From NCBI RefSeq assembly GCF_009467805.1, contig NZ_WIAY01000009.1, positions 1-64,000 on the forward strand: a DNA stretch of 64,000 nucleotides, written 5' to 3'. This document shows, piece by piece, positions 27,485 through 36,240 of the stretch (position 1 is its first letter; each line of letters begins with the position of its first letter). This DNA comes from Stenotrophomonas nematodicola (GTDB lineage Bacteria; Pseudomonadota; Gammaproteobacteria; Xanthomonadales; Xanthomonadaceae). Position numbers and translations under genes: made by a program. Under the pieces are notes generated by a model. The model did no database searches, was not told the origin of the DNA, and was given only the letters and a program-made list of their open reading frames with translations.

Positions 27485-28186
27485 ATGAACCGCGCGCAGT
27501 TTCTGCGGGCACTGCTGGGCGGCGCCGCGCTTGCGGCGCTGCCGTCGTGGGCCGGCGCGCAGGCCGGCCGCTACGATTTCTGGTTCACCCGGCTCAAGTA
27601 CGACTCCGGCGACTGGGACGTGGATGCGCGCATGCCGTCCAACGTGATCACCTCGCTGATCGACTACACCTCGCTGCGCGTGGACCCGCAGGAGCACGTG
27701 ATCGCGCTCGCCGACCCCCGCATGCTGCAGGCCCCGTTCTGCTACCTGGCCGGGCACAAGCTGGTCGAGTTCAACGCGGCCGAGCGACAGAACTTCGTGC
27801 GCTACGTGCGCAACGGCGGCTTCGTTTTCGTGGATGACTGCAACCACGATATCGACGGCCTGTTCGCCACCTCGTTCGAAGCGCAGATGGCTGCATTGTT
27901 CGGCCCCCGCGCGCTGAAGAAGCTGCCCAACACGCATGCGCTGTACCGCAGCTTCTTCCGTTTTCCGGACGGGCCGCCGGCGACCGGTTTCGAGCTCAAC
28001 GGCTGGGGCGACGACCTGGTCCACGACTACCTCAAGGGCATCGAGATCGACGGCCGGCTGGGCGTGCTCTACAGCAACAAGGACTATGGCTGCGAGTGGG
28101 ATTATGACTGGCGCAACAAGCGCTTCCTCGCCGAAGACAACACCCGTTTCGCGGTCAACATCGTCATGTACGCGCTCAACAGTTGA
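27485..28186 (+). CDS. DUF4159 secreted protein
   Basis: 233-residue DUF4159 protein. The signal NRAQFLRALLGGAALAALPSWAGAQA has the hydrophobic and FLR parts of a Tat leader but only one of the two arginines, then an AXA cleavage site; Sec export is possible. The mature part contains YDFWFTRLKYDSGDWDVD, the conserved GGFVFVDDCNHD and EWDYDWRNKRFLAEDNTRFAVNIVMY, as in the amidotransferase-like DUF4159 fold. The family occurs beside MoxR/DUF58/BatA genes in many bacteria. The gene lies 43 bases after the TldE gene. Function unknown. Confidence 0.85.
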   Translation: MNRAQFLRALLGGAALAALPSWAGAQAGRYDFWFTRLKYDSGDWDVDARMPSNVITSLIDYTSLRVDPQEHVIALADPRMLQAPFCYLAGHKLVEFNAAERQNFVRYVRNGGFVFVDDCNHDIDGLFATSFEAQMAALFGPRALKKLPNTHALYRSFFRFPDGPPATGFELNGWGDDLVHDYLKGIEIDGRLGVLYSNKDYGCEWDYDWRNKRFLAEDNTRFAVNIVMYALNS

Positions 28187-28245
28187 TCCTCCCGCCAACG
28201 GCCCACCCAGCCTCTGCGCCACGCCTCCTTCCTACAGGTTCCGCC

Positions 28246-29229
<984 letters not shown>

Positions 29230-29237
29230 GCGCTGCC

Positions 29238-30134
29238 GTGACGCCGCACGCGCCGATCCTCCTGCCCGCCGATGTGCGCAGCCGTCTGAAGACGCTGCGC
29301 CTGCTGCCTCGCCGTGCGCGCGGTACGCACGCGATCGGCCAGCACGCCAGCCGCAGTCGCGGGGCCGGTCTGGAGTTCGCCCAGTATCGGGCCTACGAGC
29401 CGGGCGACGCGCTGCGCCAGATCGACTGGAAGCTGTACGCCCGCTCGGACCGTTTTTTCGTGCGCGAATCCGAGCGCGAGAGCCCGGTCACGGTGTGGGT
29501 ACTGGTGGATGCCAGCGCGTCGGCCACACAGGCCGACCGCGCGCGTCCGGACTGGTCGCGGCTGGACCACGCCTGCGCCACTGCGGCCTGTCTGGTGGAG
29601 CTGGCGCTGCAGCAGGGCGACCGGTTCGGCCTGATTGCCGTGGGTGGCGACGGTGTGCGGCTGGTGCCGGCCGGCAGCGGACCGCGCCAGCGCGACCGCG
29701 TGCACCTGCTGCTGCGCCAGCTGCATGCACACGGTGGCTGGCCGGCCGCCACGGTGCTGCGCCCGGTGTGGGAACGCGTGCAGGCCGGGGACATGCTGAT
29801 CGCCCTGGGCGACGGGTTCGATGACGCCGGCGTCGCGCTGCTGGAGCGGCTGGCGGCGGCGCGGCGCGAAGTACTGCATCTCCAGCTGCTCAGCGCCGAA
29901 GAGCGTGATTTCCCGTTCACCGACGGCCATCGTTTCCACGACCCGGAAACCGGCGAGGAACTGCTCGGCGACGGCCGTGCGATCCGCGAGGGCTATCTGG
30001 CCCGGTTCGCGGCGGCGCAGCGCGCGCTGCACGCGCGCCTTCAGGCGGCGGGCATCGTCACGGCAACGGGGTACCTGGACCAGCCGCTGGATGTACCCCT
30101 GCGCACACTGTTCGCACCGGGCAGTGCTGCATGA
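29238..30134 (+). CDS. DUF58 MIDAS-domain protein
   Basis: 298-residue DUF58 protein, the standard partner of MoxR. The signature GAGLEFAQYRAYEPGDALRQIDWKLYARSD is present, and a VWA-like metal ion adhesion site begins VWVLVDASASA (DXSXS). No transmembrane segment is obvious. The stop overlaps the start of the BatA-like gene by four bases (ATGA). In known systems DUF58/VWA proteins bridge the AAA+ ring to client proteins. Confidence 0.93.
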   Translation: MTPHAPILLPADVRSRLKTLRLLPRRARGTHAIGQHASRSRGAGLEFAQYRAYEPGDALRQIDWKLYARSDRFFVRESERESPVTVWVLVDASASATQADRARPDWSRLDHACATAACLVELALQQGDRFGLIAVGGDGVRLVPAGSGPRQRDRVHLLLRQLHAHGGWPAATVLRPVWERVQAGDMLIALGDGFDDAGVALLERLAAARREVLHLQLLSAEERDFPFTDGHRFHDPETGEELLGDGRAIREGYLARFAAAQRALHARLQAAGIVTATGYLDQPLDVPLRTLFAPGSAA

Positions 30135-31270
30135 GCCTGACTCTGCTGTTCCCGCTCGGGTTGCTGGCGCTGGCCGCGCTGCTGGTGCCGCTGCTGATCC
30201 ACCTGGCGCGGCGCCATCAGTACGCCCCGCTGTCGTTCGCCGCCCTGCGCTGGCTGCGTGCCAAAGCGCGCCCGCGCCAGCGCATCCGGTTCGATGAATG
30301 GCCGCTGCTGCTGGTGCGCCTGCTGCTGCTGGCTGTCCTGGCACTGCTGCTGGCCCGTCCGCTGCTGCACGGTACCGCCGCCGACACCCACGCGGTCACC
30401 GCGGTCGCGCCCGGCCTGGAGGGTGCCGCGCTGCGCGGCACGGACACGGCCGGCGACTGGCGCTGGCTGGCGCCGGGCTTCCCACCGCTGCACGCCGCCG
30501 CCCCGGCCGCGCCTCAACCGCTGGCCAGCCTGCTGCGTGAACTGGACCAGCTGCTGCCGGCCGGCACGCCGCTCACCGTCTACGTGCCCGATCCGCTGCC
30601 CGGCCTGGATGCGCAACGCCCGCGTCTGTCGCGCAGCGTACGTTGGCAGCCAGTGCCGGCACCGCCCCCCCGCGCAGACGACGCACGGCCACGCCTGCCC
30701 ACGCTGCAGCCCGGCGGCCACCCGGCCGACGCGGGTAGCGTACCGGTGCTGGAGGCCCTGCAACGCGCGTGGAACGGGCAGGCGCTCGCGGCACCGCTCG
30801 CCGCGGACAGCGCGCCCGACGTGGGTCAGATCGGGGTATGGCTGTCGCCCGCCGCGCTGCCGGAGCGCTGGCAGGCGTGGGTGCGGCAGGGCGGCACGGT
30901 ACTGCTCGCCACGCCGGGCGCCGCACACGGGGAAGGCTGGTCGACCGCCCTGCGCGATGCCGAGGGCAGACCGCTGCTCCAGCAGCGCGCGGTCGAGCGG
31001 GGCAGGCTGCTGCGCTTCACGGGGGCGATGTCGCCCAGCGCGTTGCCCGCGTTGCGCGAGGCCGATCTGCCACGTCGCCTGCTCTCCGTGCTCGCGCCCC
31101 CGGCGGCGCCGCAGCTCGCCGTGGCCGCGACGCAGGTACCGCTGACCGGCGCGCCCGCGCCGCGTGCGCCCCCGCGCGATCCCGTCCCGTGGCTGCTGGC
31201 GTTGATCGTGCTGCTGTTCGCGCTGGAACGCGCCCTGGCCACCGCGCCGCGCCGCGAGGCCGGCGCATGA
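30131..31270 (+). CDS. BatA-like membrane protein (N-terminal BatA domain)
   Basis: 379 residues. The start SLTLLFPLGLLALAALLVPLLIHLARR and the following PLSFAALRWL are the BatA N-terminal domain of Bat aerotolerance proteins; a second membrane helix (LLLVRLLLLAVLALLLARPLL) comes at ~60-80 and a third near the C-terminus (PVPWLLALIVLLFALERAL). Between helices 2 and 3 is a Pro/Ala-rich periplasmic region. No VWA/MIDAS motif is visible, so this is the shortened BatA type. It overlaps genes on both sides by four bases. Confidence 0.85.
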   Translation: MSLTLLFPLGLLALAALLVPLLIHLARRHQYAPLSFAALRWLRAKARPRQRIRFDEWPLLLVRLLLLAVLALLLARPLLHGTAADTHAVTAVAPGLEGAALRGTDTAGDWRWLAPGFPPLHAAAPAAPQPLASLLRELDQLLPAGTPLTVYVPDPLPGLDAQRPRLSRSVRWQPVPAPPPRADDARPRLPTLQPGGHPADAGSVPVLEALQRAWNGQALAAPLAADSAPDVGQIGVWLSPAALPERWQAWVRQGGTVLLATPGAAHGEGWSTALRDAEGRPLLQQRAVERGRLLRFTGAMSPSALPALREADLPRRLLSVLAPPAAPQLAVAATQVPLTGAPAPRAPPRDPVPWLLALIVLLFALERALATAPRREAGA

Positions 31271-33435
31271 GCGCGCGCGTGCAGCAGGCCTGGCAGCGTG
31301 CACGCCGGCGCCGGTGGTGGAGCAGCGCGCTGATCGGCCTGCCGCTCGCCGTGGCCGCCACCGCGCTCGCCCTGCGCGTGGCCGGCTTCAACCCGGCCGC
31401 GGTGGTGCTGCTGCTGGCCCTGCTGGCAACAACAGGCATCGCCACCTGGCGCGCGCGGCGGCTGGACCGTCGCTGGCTGGTCCGGCAGCTCGACCGGCAT
31501 CCCGTCGCGCAGGACAGTGCCGACCTGCTGTTCGCTGCGCCCGACACCCTCAACCCCCTGCAGCAGCGCCAGCGCCAGCATGTCGCCACGGCGCTGCAGT
31601 CCGCCCCGCCGGACCTGCGTCCGCGCTGGCCCGCGCGCGCGCTGTGGCCGGCCTGGATCGGCGCGCTGCTGGTGATCGCCCTGGCGTTGGGGTGGCCGCG
31701 CAGCCGTGACACCGCCGTTGCACCGGGCCCTGGGCCGGTTGCGAACAGTACCCAGGCGCCGCCGCCGCAGCTGCAGTCCACCCGACTGCAGATCCGCGCA
31801 CCGGCCTACACCGGTCAGCCCGTGCGCGTGCAGGCCGTGCTGGATGCGAAGGTCGCCCAGGGCAGCCAGCTGCAGTGGGCGTTGCGCTTCTCCGCACCGC
31901 CGACAAGCGCGGCACTCCAGTTCCACGACGGCCAGCGCCTGCCGCTGCAGCGCCACGGCGACACATGGACCACGCAATCCACTGCTTCACGGCCGCGGCT
32001 GTACCGCGTGGTCACCACGCCGACACTGCACGACAACCGGCTGTACCGCCTCGACGTAGTGCCCGACCGTGCGCCGGGCGTGCGCGTGATCGCCCCGGAC
32101 CGCAGTCTGGTGCTCGGCGCACCCGGCCAACGCCAGTGGGCCCTGCAGTTCGAGGCGAGCGACGACTACGGCGTCGCCGCCACTGCCGAGCTCAAGGTGA
32201 CCCTCGCCCAGGGCAGTGGCGAGAACATCACTTTCCGCGAGCAGCGCATCCCCCTGACCGGCAGCGGGCCCGCCACCCAGCGCCGCTTCGCGCGCACGCT
32301 CGATCTGGCCGCACTCGGCGCGGCGCCGGGCAATGATGTGATCGCGCAGCTGCAGGTGCGCGACAACCGCGCGCCCATCGCCCAGACCGGCCAGAGCACC
32401 AGCGTGATCCTGCGCCTGCCCAGCACCGAGCAGATACAGACCGCCGACCTGGAAGGCATGGTCAAGAAGACCCTGCCAGCCTATTTCCGCAGCCAGCGCC
32501 AGATCATCATCGATGCCGAAGCGCTGATCCGGTTGCGCGGGCAGTTGCCGCCCGGGGAGTTCGTCCGGCGCGCCGATGCGATCGGCGTGGACCAGCGCAT
32601 CCTGCGCCTGCGCTATGGCCAGTTCCTGGGGGAGGAAAGCGAAGGCGCAGCGAAGCCGCCGCCGACCAGCGATGCCCTGCCGACCAGCGACGCTCCTGCG
32701 ACGCAGGACCAGGAGCACGATCACGACACGGCCGACGCGGCCGGCCACGCGCAGGCCGGCCACGACGACCACGACCACAGCGGCGCGACGGCGGGCGGCC
32801 CGCCGGTATTCGGCAGCGCCACCGATGTGCTGTCCGAGTACGGCCACACCCACGACCACGCCGAAGCCGCCACGCTGCTCGATCCGCAGACCCGCGCCAC
32901 GCTGAAGGCCGCACTCGACCAGATGTGGTCCTCCGAGGGCGAGCTGCGCCAGGGCCGTCCCGACGCGGCGCTGCCGTACGCCTACAAGGCGCTGGCCTTC
33001 ATTAAACAGGTGCAGCAGGCCGAGCGCATCTACCTGGCGCGGGTCGGGCCGGAACTGCCGCCGATCGATGAGAGCCGCCGCCTCGGCGGCGACCGCACCG
33101 ACCTCGGCAACCGCACCCTGCCGTTGCAGGCCGTGCCCGCCCCCGATCCGGCCATCGTCGCGGTCTGGCAGCAGCTGGCCGACACCGACGGCGCACCGGA
33201 CCTGGATGCGGTGAGCGGCTGGCTGCGCGCCAATGAGACGCGGCTGTCCGATCCGCTCAGCCTGGCGGCGGCCATCGAAGCGCTGCGCATGGCACCGGAA
33301 TGCAGCGAGTGCCGGACTACGCTGCGCGCCCAACTGTGGCGGGCGCTGCTGCGGCCGCCGCCGCAGGTCTCGCGACGCACCGCGCCGGATCGGATGGGCC
33401 AGACCTGGCTGGATGCCCTGGAGAACGTCCGATGA
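31267..33435 (+). CDS. Large DUF4175-like membrane protein with His-rich segment
   Basis: 722 residues. Two N-terminal hydrophobic pairs (about 20-60 and 120-140) precede a large extracytoplasmic region of beta-rich character (QLQSTRLQIRAPAYTGQPVR, LQFEASDDYGVAATAELKVT), as in DUF4175-type proteins. A strikingly His/Asp-rich stretch at about residues 480-535 (DQEHDHDTADAAGH, GHDDHDHSG, GHTHDHAE) could bind zinc or another transition metal. The C-terminal third is helical. The start overlaps the BatA-like stop and the stop overlaps the next start, four bases each. Exact family is uncertain. Confidence 0.75.
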   Translation: MSARVQQAWQRARRRRWWSSALIGLPLAVAATALALRVAGFNPAAVVLLLALLATTGIATWRARRLDRRWLVRQLDRHPVAQDSADLLFAAPDTLNPLQQRQRQHVATALQSAPPDLRPRWPARALWPAWIGALLVIALALGWPRSRDTAVAPGPGPVANSTQAPPPQLQSTRLQIRAPAYTGQPVRVQAVLDAKVAQGSQLQWALRFSAPPTSAALQFHDGQRLPLQRHGDTWTTQSTASRPRLYRVVTTPTLHDNRLYRLDVVPDRAPGVRVIAPDRSLVLGAPGQRQWALQFEASDDYGVAATAELKVTLAQGSGENITFREQRIPLTGSGPATQRRFARTLDLAALGAAPGNDVIAQLQVRDNRAPIAQTGQSTSVILRLPSTEQIQTADLEGMVKKTLPAYFRSQRQIIIDAEALIRLRGQLPPGEFVRRADAIGVDQRILRLRYGQFLGEESEGAAKPPPTSDALPTSDAPATQDQEHDHDTADAAGHAQAGHDDHDHSGATAGGPPVFGSATDVLSEYGHTHDHAEAATLLDPQTRATLKAALDQMWSSEGELRQGRPDAALPYAYKALAFIKQVQQAERIYLARVGPELPPIDESRRLGGDRTDLGNRTLPLQAVPAPDPAIVAVWQQLADTDGAPDLDAVSGWLRANETRLSDPLSLAAAIEALRMAPECSECRTTLRAQLWRALLRPPPQVSRRTAPDRMGQTWLDALENVR

Positions 33436-35261
33436 GCGATGCCCGCTGGATTGCCGTCGCACTGGCCGTCATCGTGCTGCTCGGCAGCGCACGCCTGCTC
33501 TGGCACCAGCGGCAGGGTCCACGTCGCAGCGCAGGGCGACTGCTGTGCCTGCTCGTGCTGCAGGCAGCCAGTGGCGTGCTGCTGTTCCGGTGCCTGGTGC
33601 CTCCGCAGACCAGCGCACCCGCCGGCCAGCTGACCGTGCTCACCGCCGCCGCCGACACCGTGCGCTGGACGCGCTCCCCCGGCGACACCGTGATCGCCCT
33701 GCCCGAGGCACCGGCCCATGCCGACAGCCGCCCCGCGCCCGATCTCGCCACCGCGCTGCGACAGCATCCGGGTACGCGGTCGCTGCGCGTGATCGGCGAT
33801 GGCCTGTCCGCACGTGACCGCGATACGCCGCTGCCGGCACAGGTGAGCGCGCGTGCCTCCCCACCGCCGGTCGGATGGGTGGCGCTGCAGCCGCCTTCCG
33901 CTGCCGCCCCTGGCGCGGTGTTTGTCCTGCGCGCGCGTGCGCAGGGCGTGGCCACGGCAAGCGCCGAGCTGCTGGACCCGGCCGGCAGGGTGGTCGATCG
34001 CGCCCGCATCGGCGACGACGGCCGCGTGCAGCTGCAGGGCGTGGCCCGCGCCAGCGGCCGCAGCGAGTTCCGTCTGCGCCTGCTCGACGCCGATCAGCAC
34101 GCGGTGGACAGCATCGTCGTCCCGCTGCAGACCATCGCCCAGCCCGTGCCACGTGTGGTGATCGTCGCCGGCGCGCCGGGGCCGGAACTCAAGTACCTGC
34201 GCCGTTGGGCCACCGACACCGGCCTGGCGGTCCAGACGCAGGCCAGCGCGGGAGGGGGGGTCCTGCTCGGCGACGGCCCGGTCGCGCTCAGCGCCGCGCG
34301 CCTGGCCGCCACCGATGTCCTGATCCTCGACGAACGCAGCCTGGCCGCCCTCGATGGCGCGCAGCGCGGCGCTGTGCAGCAGGCACTGCGCAACGGACTG
34401 GGGGTGCTGGTGCGTACCTCCGGGCCGCTTCCCGACGGCGCCCGCCAGACCCTGCGCAACTGGGGCTTGGCCGTCACCGGCAGCAGCCAGACCCTGCCGT
34501 TGACCCTGCCGGCCGATCCCGACCCGGCACTGCTGCAGGCGCGGCGCGGGCCGCCACGCCCGTCAGGTCAATCTACCGTCCATGCCGACGAGGCCGACGC
34601 CGCATCACGCAGTGCCGCTGCTCCTGTACTGGAACAGTTCACCCTGCGCACAGCCGATGCCAGCGCGCTGCTGCACGACGCGAAGGGCGCGGCCATCGGT
34701 GGCTGGCGCGGCATCGGCCAGGGCCGGCTGGCGCTGCTGCCGGTTACCGACACCTATCGGCTGGTGCTGGCCGGCCGCGATGACCGGCATGCCGAGCTGT
34801 GGAGCGGCATGCTGACCACGCTGGCACGCGCGCTGCCGGCCACCGCCACGGTCCGTCCCGGCAGCGCCACGCCCTGGGCCGGCGAGCGCCTCGCGCTGTG
34901 CAATCTGCAGGGACCCACGCAGGTCCGTGCGCCGGACGGCAGCGACACCGCCCTGGTCATCGATCCATCCAGCGGCACCGATGCCTGCGCCGGCTACTGG
35001 CCGCAGCAGCCGGGGTGGCACCAGTTGCGCCACGGCGATACAACGCAGGCCGTGTACGTTTTCGACCCAGCTGGCGCGCAGGCGCTGTACCGCCAGCAAC
35101 TGCGCGAGGCCAACGCCGTGCGCGTGCGCCGCGCCGACCGCGCCACAGCCACCACCCACGCGGTGCCAGGCCCGCGCTGGCCGTGGCTGCTGGCGTTCGT
35201 GCTGGTGAGTGGCCTGCTCTGGTGGCTGGAGAGACGGCGCCCGCGGGCAGCGACGGCCTGA
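33432..35261 (+). CDS. Membrane protein with amidotransferase-like domain
   Basis: 609 residues with two N-terminal helices (WIAVALAVIVLLGSARLLW and SAGRLLCLLVLQAASGVLLF) and one C-terminal helix (WPWLLAFVLVSGLLWWLERR). The interior is predicted periplasmic and includes VPRVVIVAGAPGPELKYLRRW followed by DVLILDERSLAAL and NGLGVLVRTSGPLP, resembling the class I glutamine-amidotransferase-like fold found in BatA-linked proteins but without a clear catalytic cysteine. Its start overlaps the preceding stop. Last gene of the TldD-MoxR series. No established function. Confidence 0.75.
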   Translation: MSDARWIAVALAVIVLLGSARLLWHQRQGPRRSAGRLLCLLVLQAASGVLLFRCLVPPQTSAPAGQLTVLTAAADTVRWTRSPGDTVIALPEAPAHADSRPAPDLATALRQHPGTRSLRVIGDGLSARDRDTPLPAQVSARASPPPVGWVALQPPSAAAPGAVFVLRARAQGVATASAELLDPAGRVVDRARIGDDGRVQLQGVARASGRSEFRLRLLDADQHAVDSIVVPLQTIAQPVPRVVIVAGAPGPELKYLRRWATDTGLAVQTQASAGGGVLLGDGPVALSAARLAATDVLILDERSLAALDGAQRGAVQQALRNGLGVLVRTSGPLPDGARQTLRNWGLAVTGSSQTLPLTLPADPDPALLQARRGPPRPSGQSTVHADEADAASRSAAAPVLEQFTLRTADASALLHDAKGAAIGGWRGIGQGRLALLPVTDTYRLVLAGRDDRHAELWSGMLTTLARALPATATVRPGSATPWAGERLALCNLQGPTQVRAPDGSDTALVIDPSSGTDACAGYWPQQPGWHQLRHGDTTQAVYVFDPAGAQALYRQQLREANAVRVRRADRATATTHAVPGPRWPWLLAFVLVSGLLWWLERRRPRAATA

Positions 35262-35317
35262 TCGACGTGCGCGCTGTCGCACATGCCTATACTGCGTCTC
35301 CACAGGGAGGATCATGC

Positions 35318-35620
35318 ATGTCGCGAGTTGCAACGATGATGGCCATGACGCTGGCAGCCGGTGCAGCGGTGTTGAACGCCGGCACGGCCGGGGCAGCGGT
35401 GATCGGCCCCAGCAACATGACCGCCAGCCGCTACCCCGAACCGCGCTGCCAGCCGCCGCGCAGGGCCACGGGCAACAGCCCGTCCGAGCTGAGCCGCTAC
35501 CAGAGCGACGTCAAGGAACATTTCCGCTGCGTGGAAAAGTACGTGGAAGCGGCGCAGAACGACATCCGGCGCATCCAGGAATCGATGGACGACGCCGTCA
35601 GGGGCGCCAGGCGCTACTGA
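35318..35620 (+). CDS. Small secreted protein of unknown function
   Basis: 100 residues with a Sec signal peptide (MMAMTLAAGAAVLNAGTAGA) and a basic, helical mature part containing two cysteines (RCQPP and FRCVEKYVEAAQNDIRR) that could form a disulfide. GGGAGG-like AGGGAGG at 35303-35309 and a -10-like TATACT at 35288-35293 precede the ATG at 35318, suggesting its own promoter although it follows the TldD-MoxR operon by only 56 bases. No family recognised. It could be a client or unrelated. Confidence 0.75.
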   Translation: MSRVATMMAMTLAAGAAVLNAGTAGAAVIGPSNMTASRYPEPRCQPPRRATGNSPSELSRYQSDVKEHFRCVEKYVEAAQNDIRRIQESMDDAVRGARRY

Positions 35621-35641
35621 GCACCCGGCCTGCGGCGGCGG

Positions 35642-36118
35642 TCACCCGCCCGGTGGCGCGCCGCAGCCGTCCTGCGCGCACAGCAGCAGCGCACGGCGCT
35701 GCTGCGCCTCGTCAAGCGCCGGCGACGGCCGTGCGGTGGCCGCCTGGATCGGGTCCGGGGCGCGGGTCAGGGTGTGCAGCCCCTGCGCGGTTTTGCCGAT
35801 GACGTAATAGATTCCCATCATCACGTAGCCGCCGCTCATGCCCACCTGCTCCAGCGACGGCGCCTCGCGCCAGGCGCGGTTGAAGGTGTTGGGCTCGATC
35901 TGGACCGGACTCCGGTACCCGTACAGGTCCAGCGGCACGTCCTCATCGGGTTTGAGCGCACGCACTTCGCCCAGTGTGGTCACGTCCCCGCGCGCCGCGG
36001 GCGGCGGCGTGCCCGTCTCCGGCGGCGGAGCGGAAGGGTGCTGGGCCTGTGCCAGGCCGGCCAGCATCATGCCGGCGACTGCGGTGATGCGATGTCTCCC
36101 CCTTGCCACACTCACCAT
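35642..36118 (-). CDS. Secreted protein of unknown function
   Basis: 158 residues with a signal peptide (RITAVAGMMLAGLAQAQHP) and a Pro-rich start of the mature chain. Recognisable stretches are ALKPDEDVPLDLYGYRSPVQIEPNTF and GGYVMMGIYYVIGKTAQGLHTLT, which look conserved but match no family I can name. The C-terminal end carries two cysteines (LLLCAQDGCG). It is divergent from mrfA, with a perfect dyad in the intergenic region. Confidence 0.7.
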   Translation of the reverse strand: MVSVARGRHRITAVAGMMLAGLAQAQHPSAPPPETGTPPPAARGDVTTLGEVRALKPDEDVPLDLYGYRSPVQIEPNTFNRAWREAPSLEQVGMSGGYVMMGIYYVIGKTAQGLHTLTRAPDPIQAATARPSPALDEAQQRRALLLCAQDGCGAPPGG

Positions 36119-36179
36119 CCTGGTCCGTTGCGTGCGTCGGCAGATGATACGCAGGCGACCTTCAGATTTCGTTGCGCGC

Positions 36180-36200
36180 GTGTCTCAATCGATGAGACAC
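36180..36200. promoter_or_regulatory. Perfect 8-5-8 inverted repeat, candidate operator
   Basis: GTGTCTCA-ATCGA-TGAGACAC lies between the divergent secreted-protein gene and mrfA, 40 bases before the mrfA ATG. The arm length and 5-base spacer suit a dimeric repressor. It does not resemble the LexA boxes known in Xanthomonadaceae. Confidence 0.55.
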
Positions 36201-36240
36201 GGCTGTGGTTTCATGGCGTCCTTTGCAGACCGTTGTACTC

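Noticed and set aside
36160..36240. LexA box upstream of mrfA.
   Set aside because: The inverted repeat GTGTCTCA-ATCGA-TGAGACAC does not match the TTAG/TACTA-type LexA motif known for Xanthomonadaceae.
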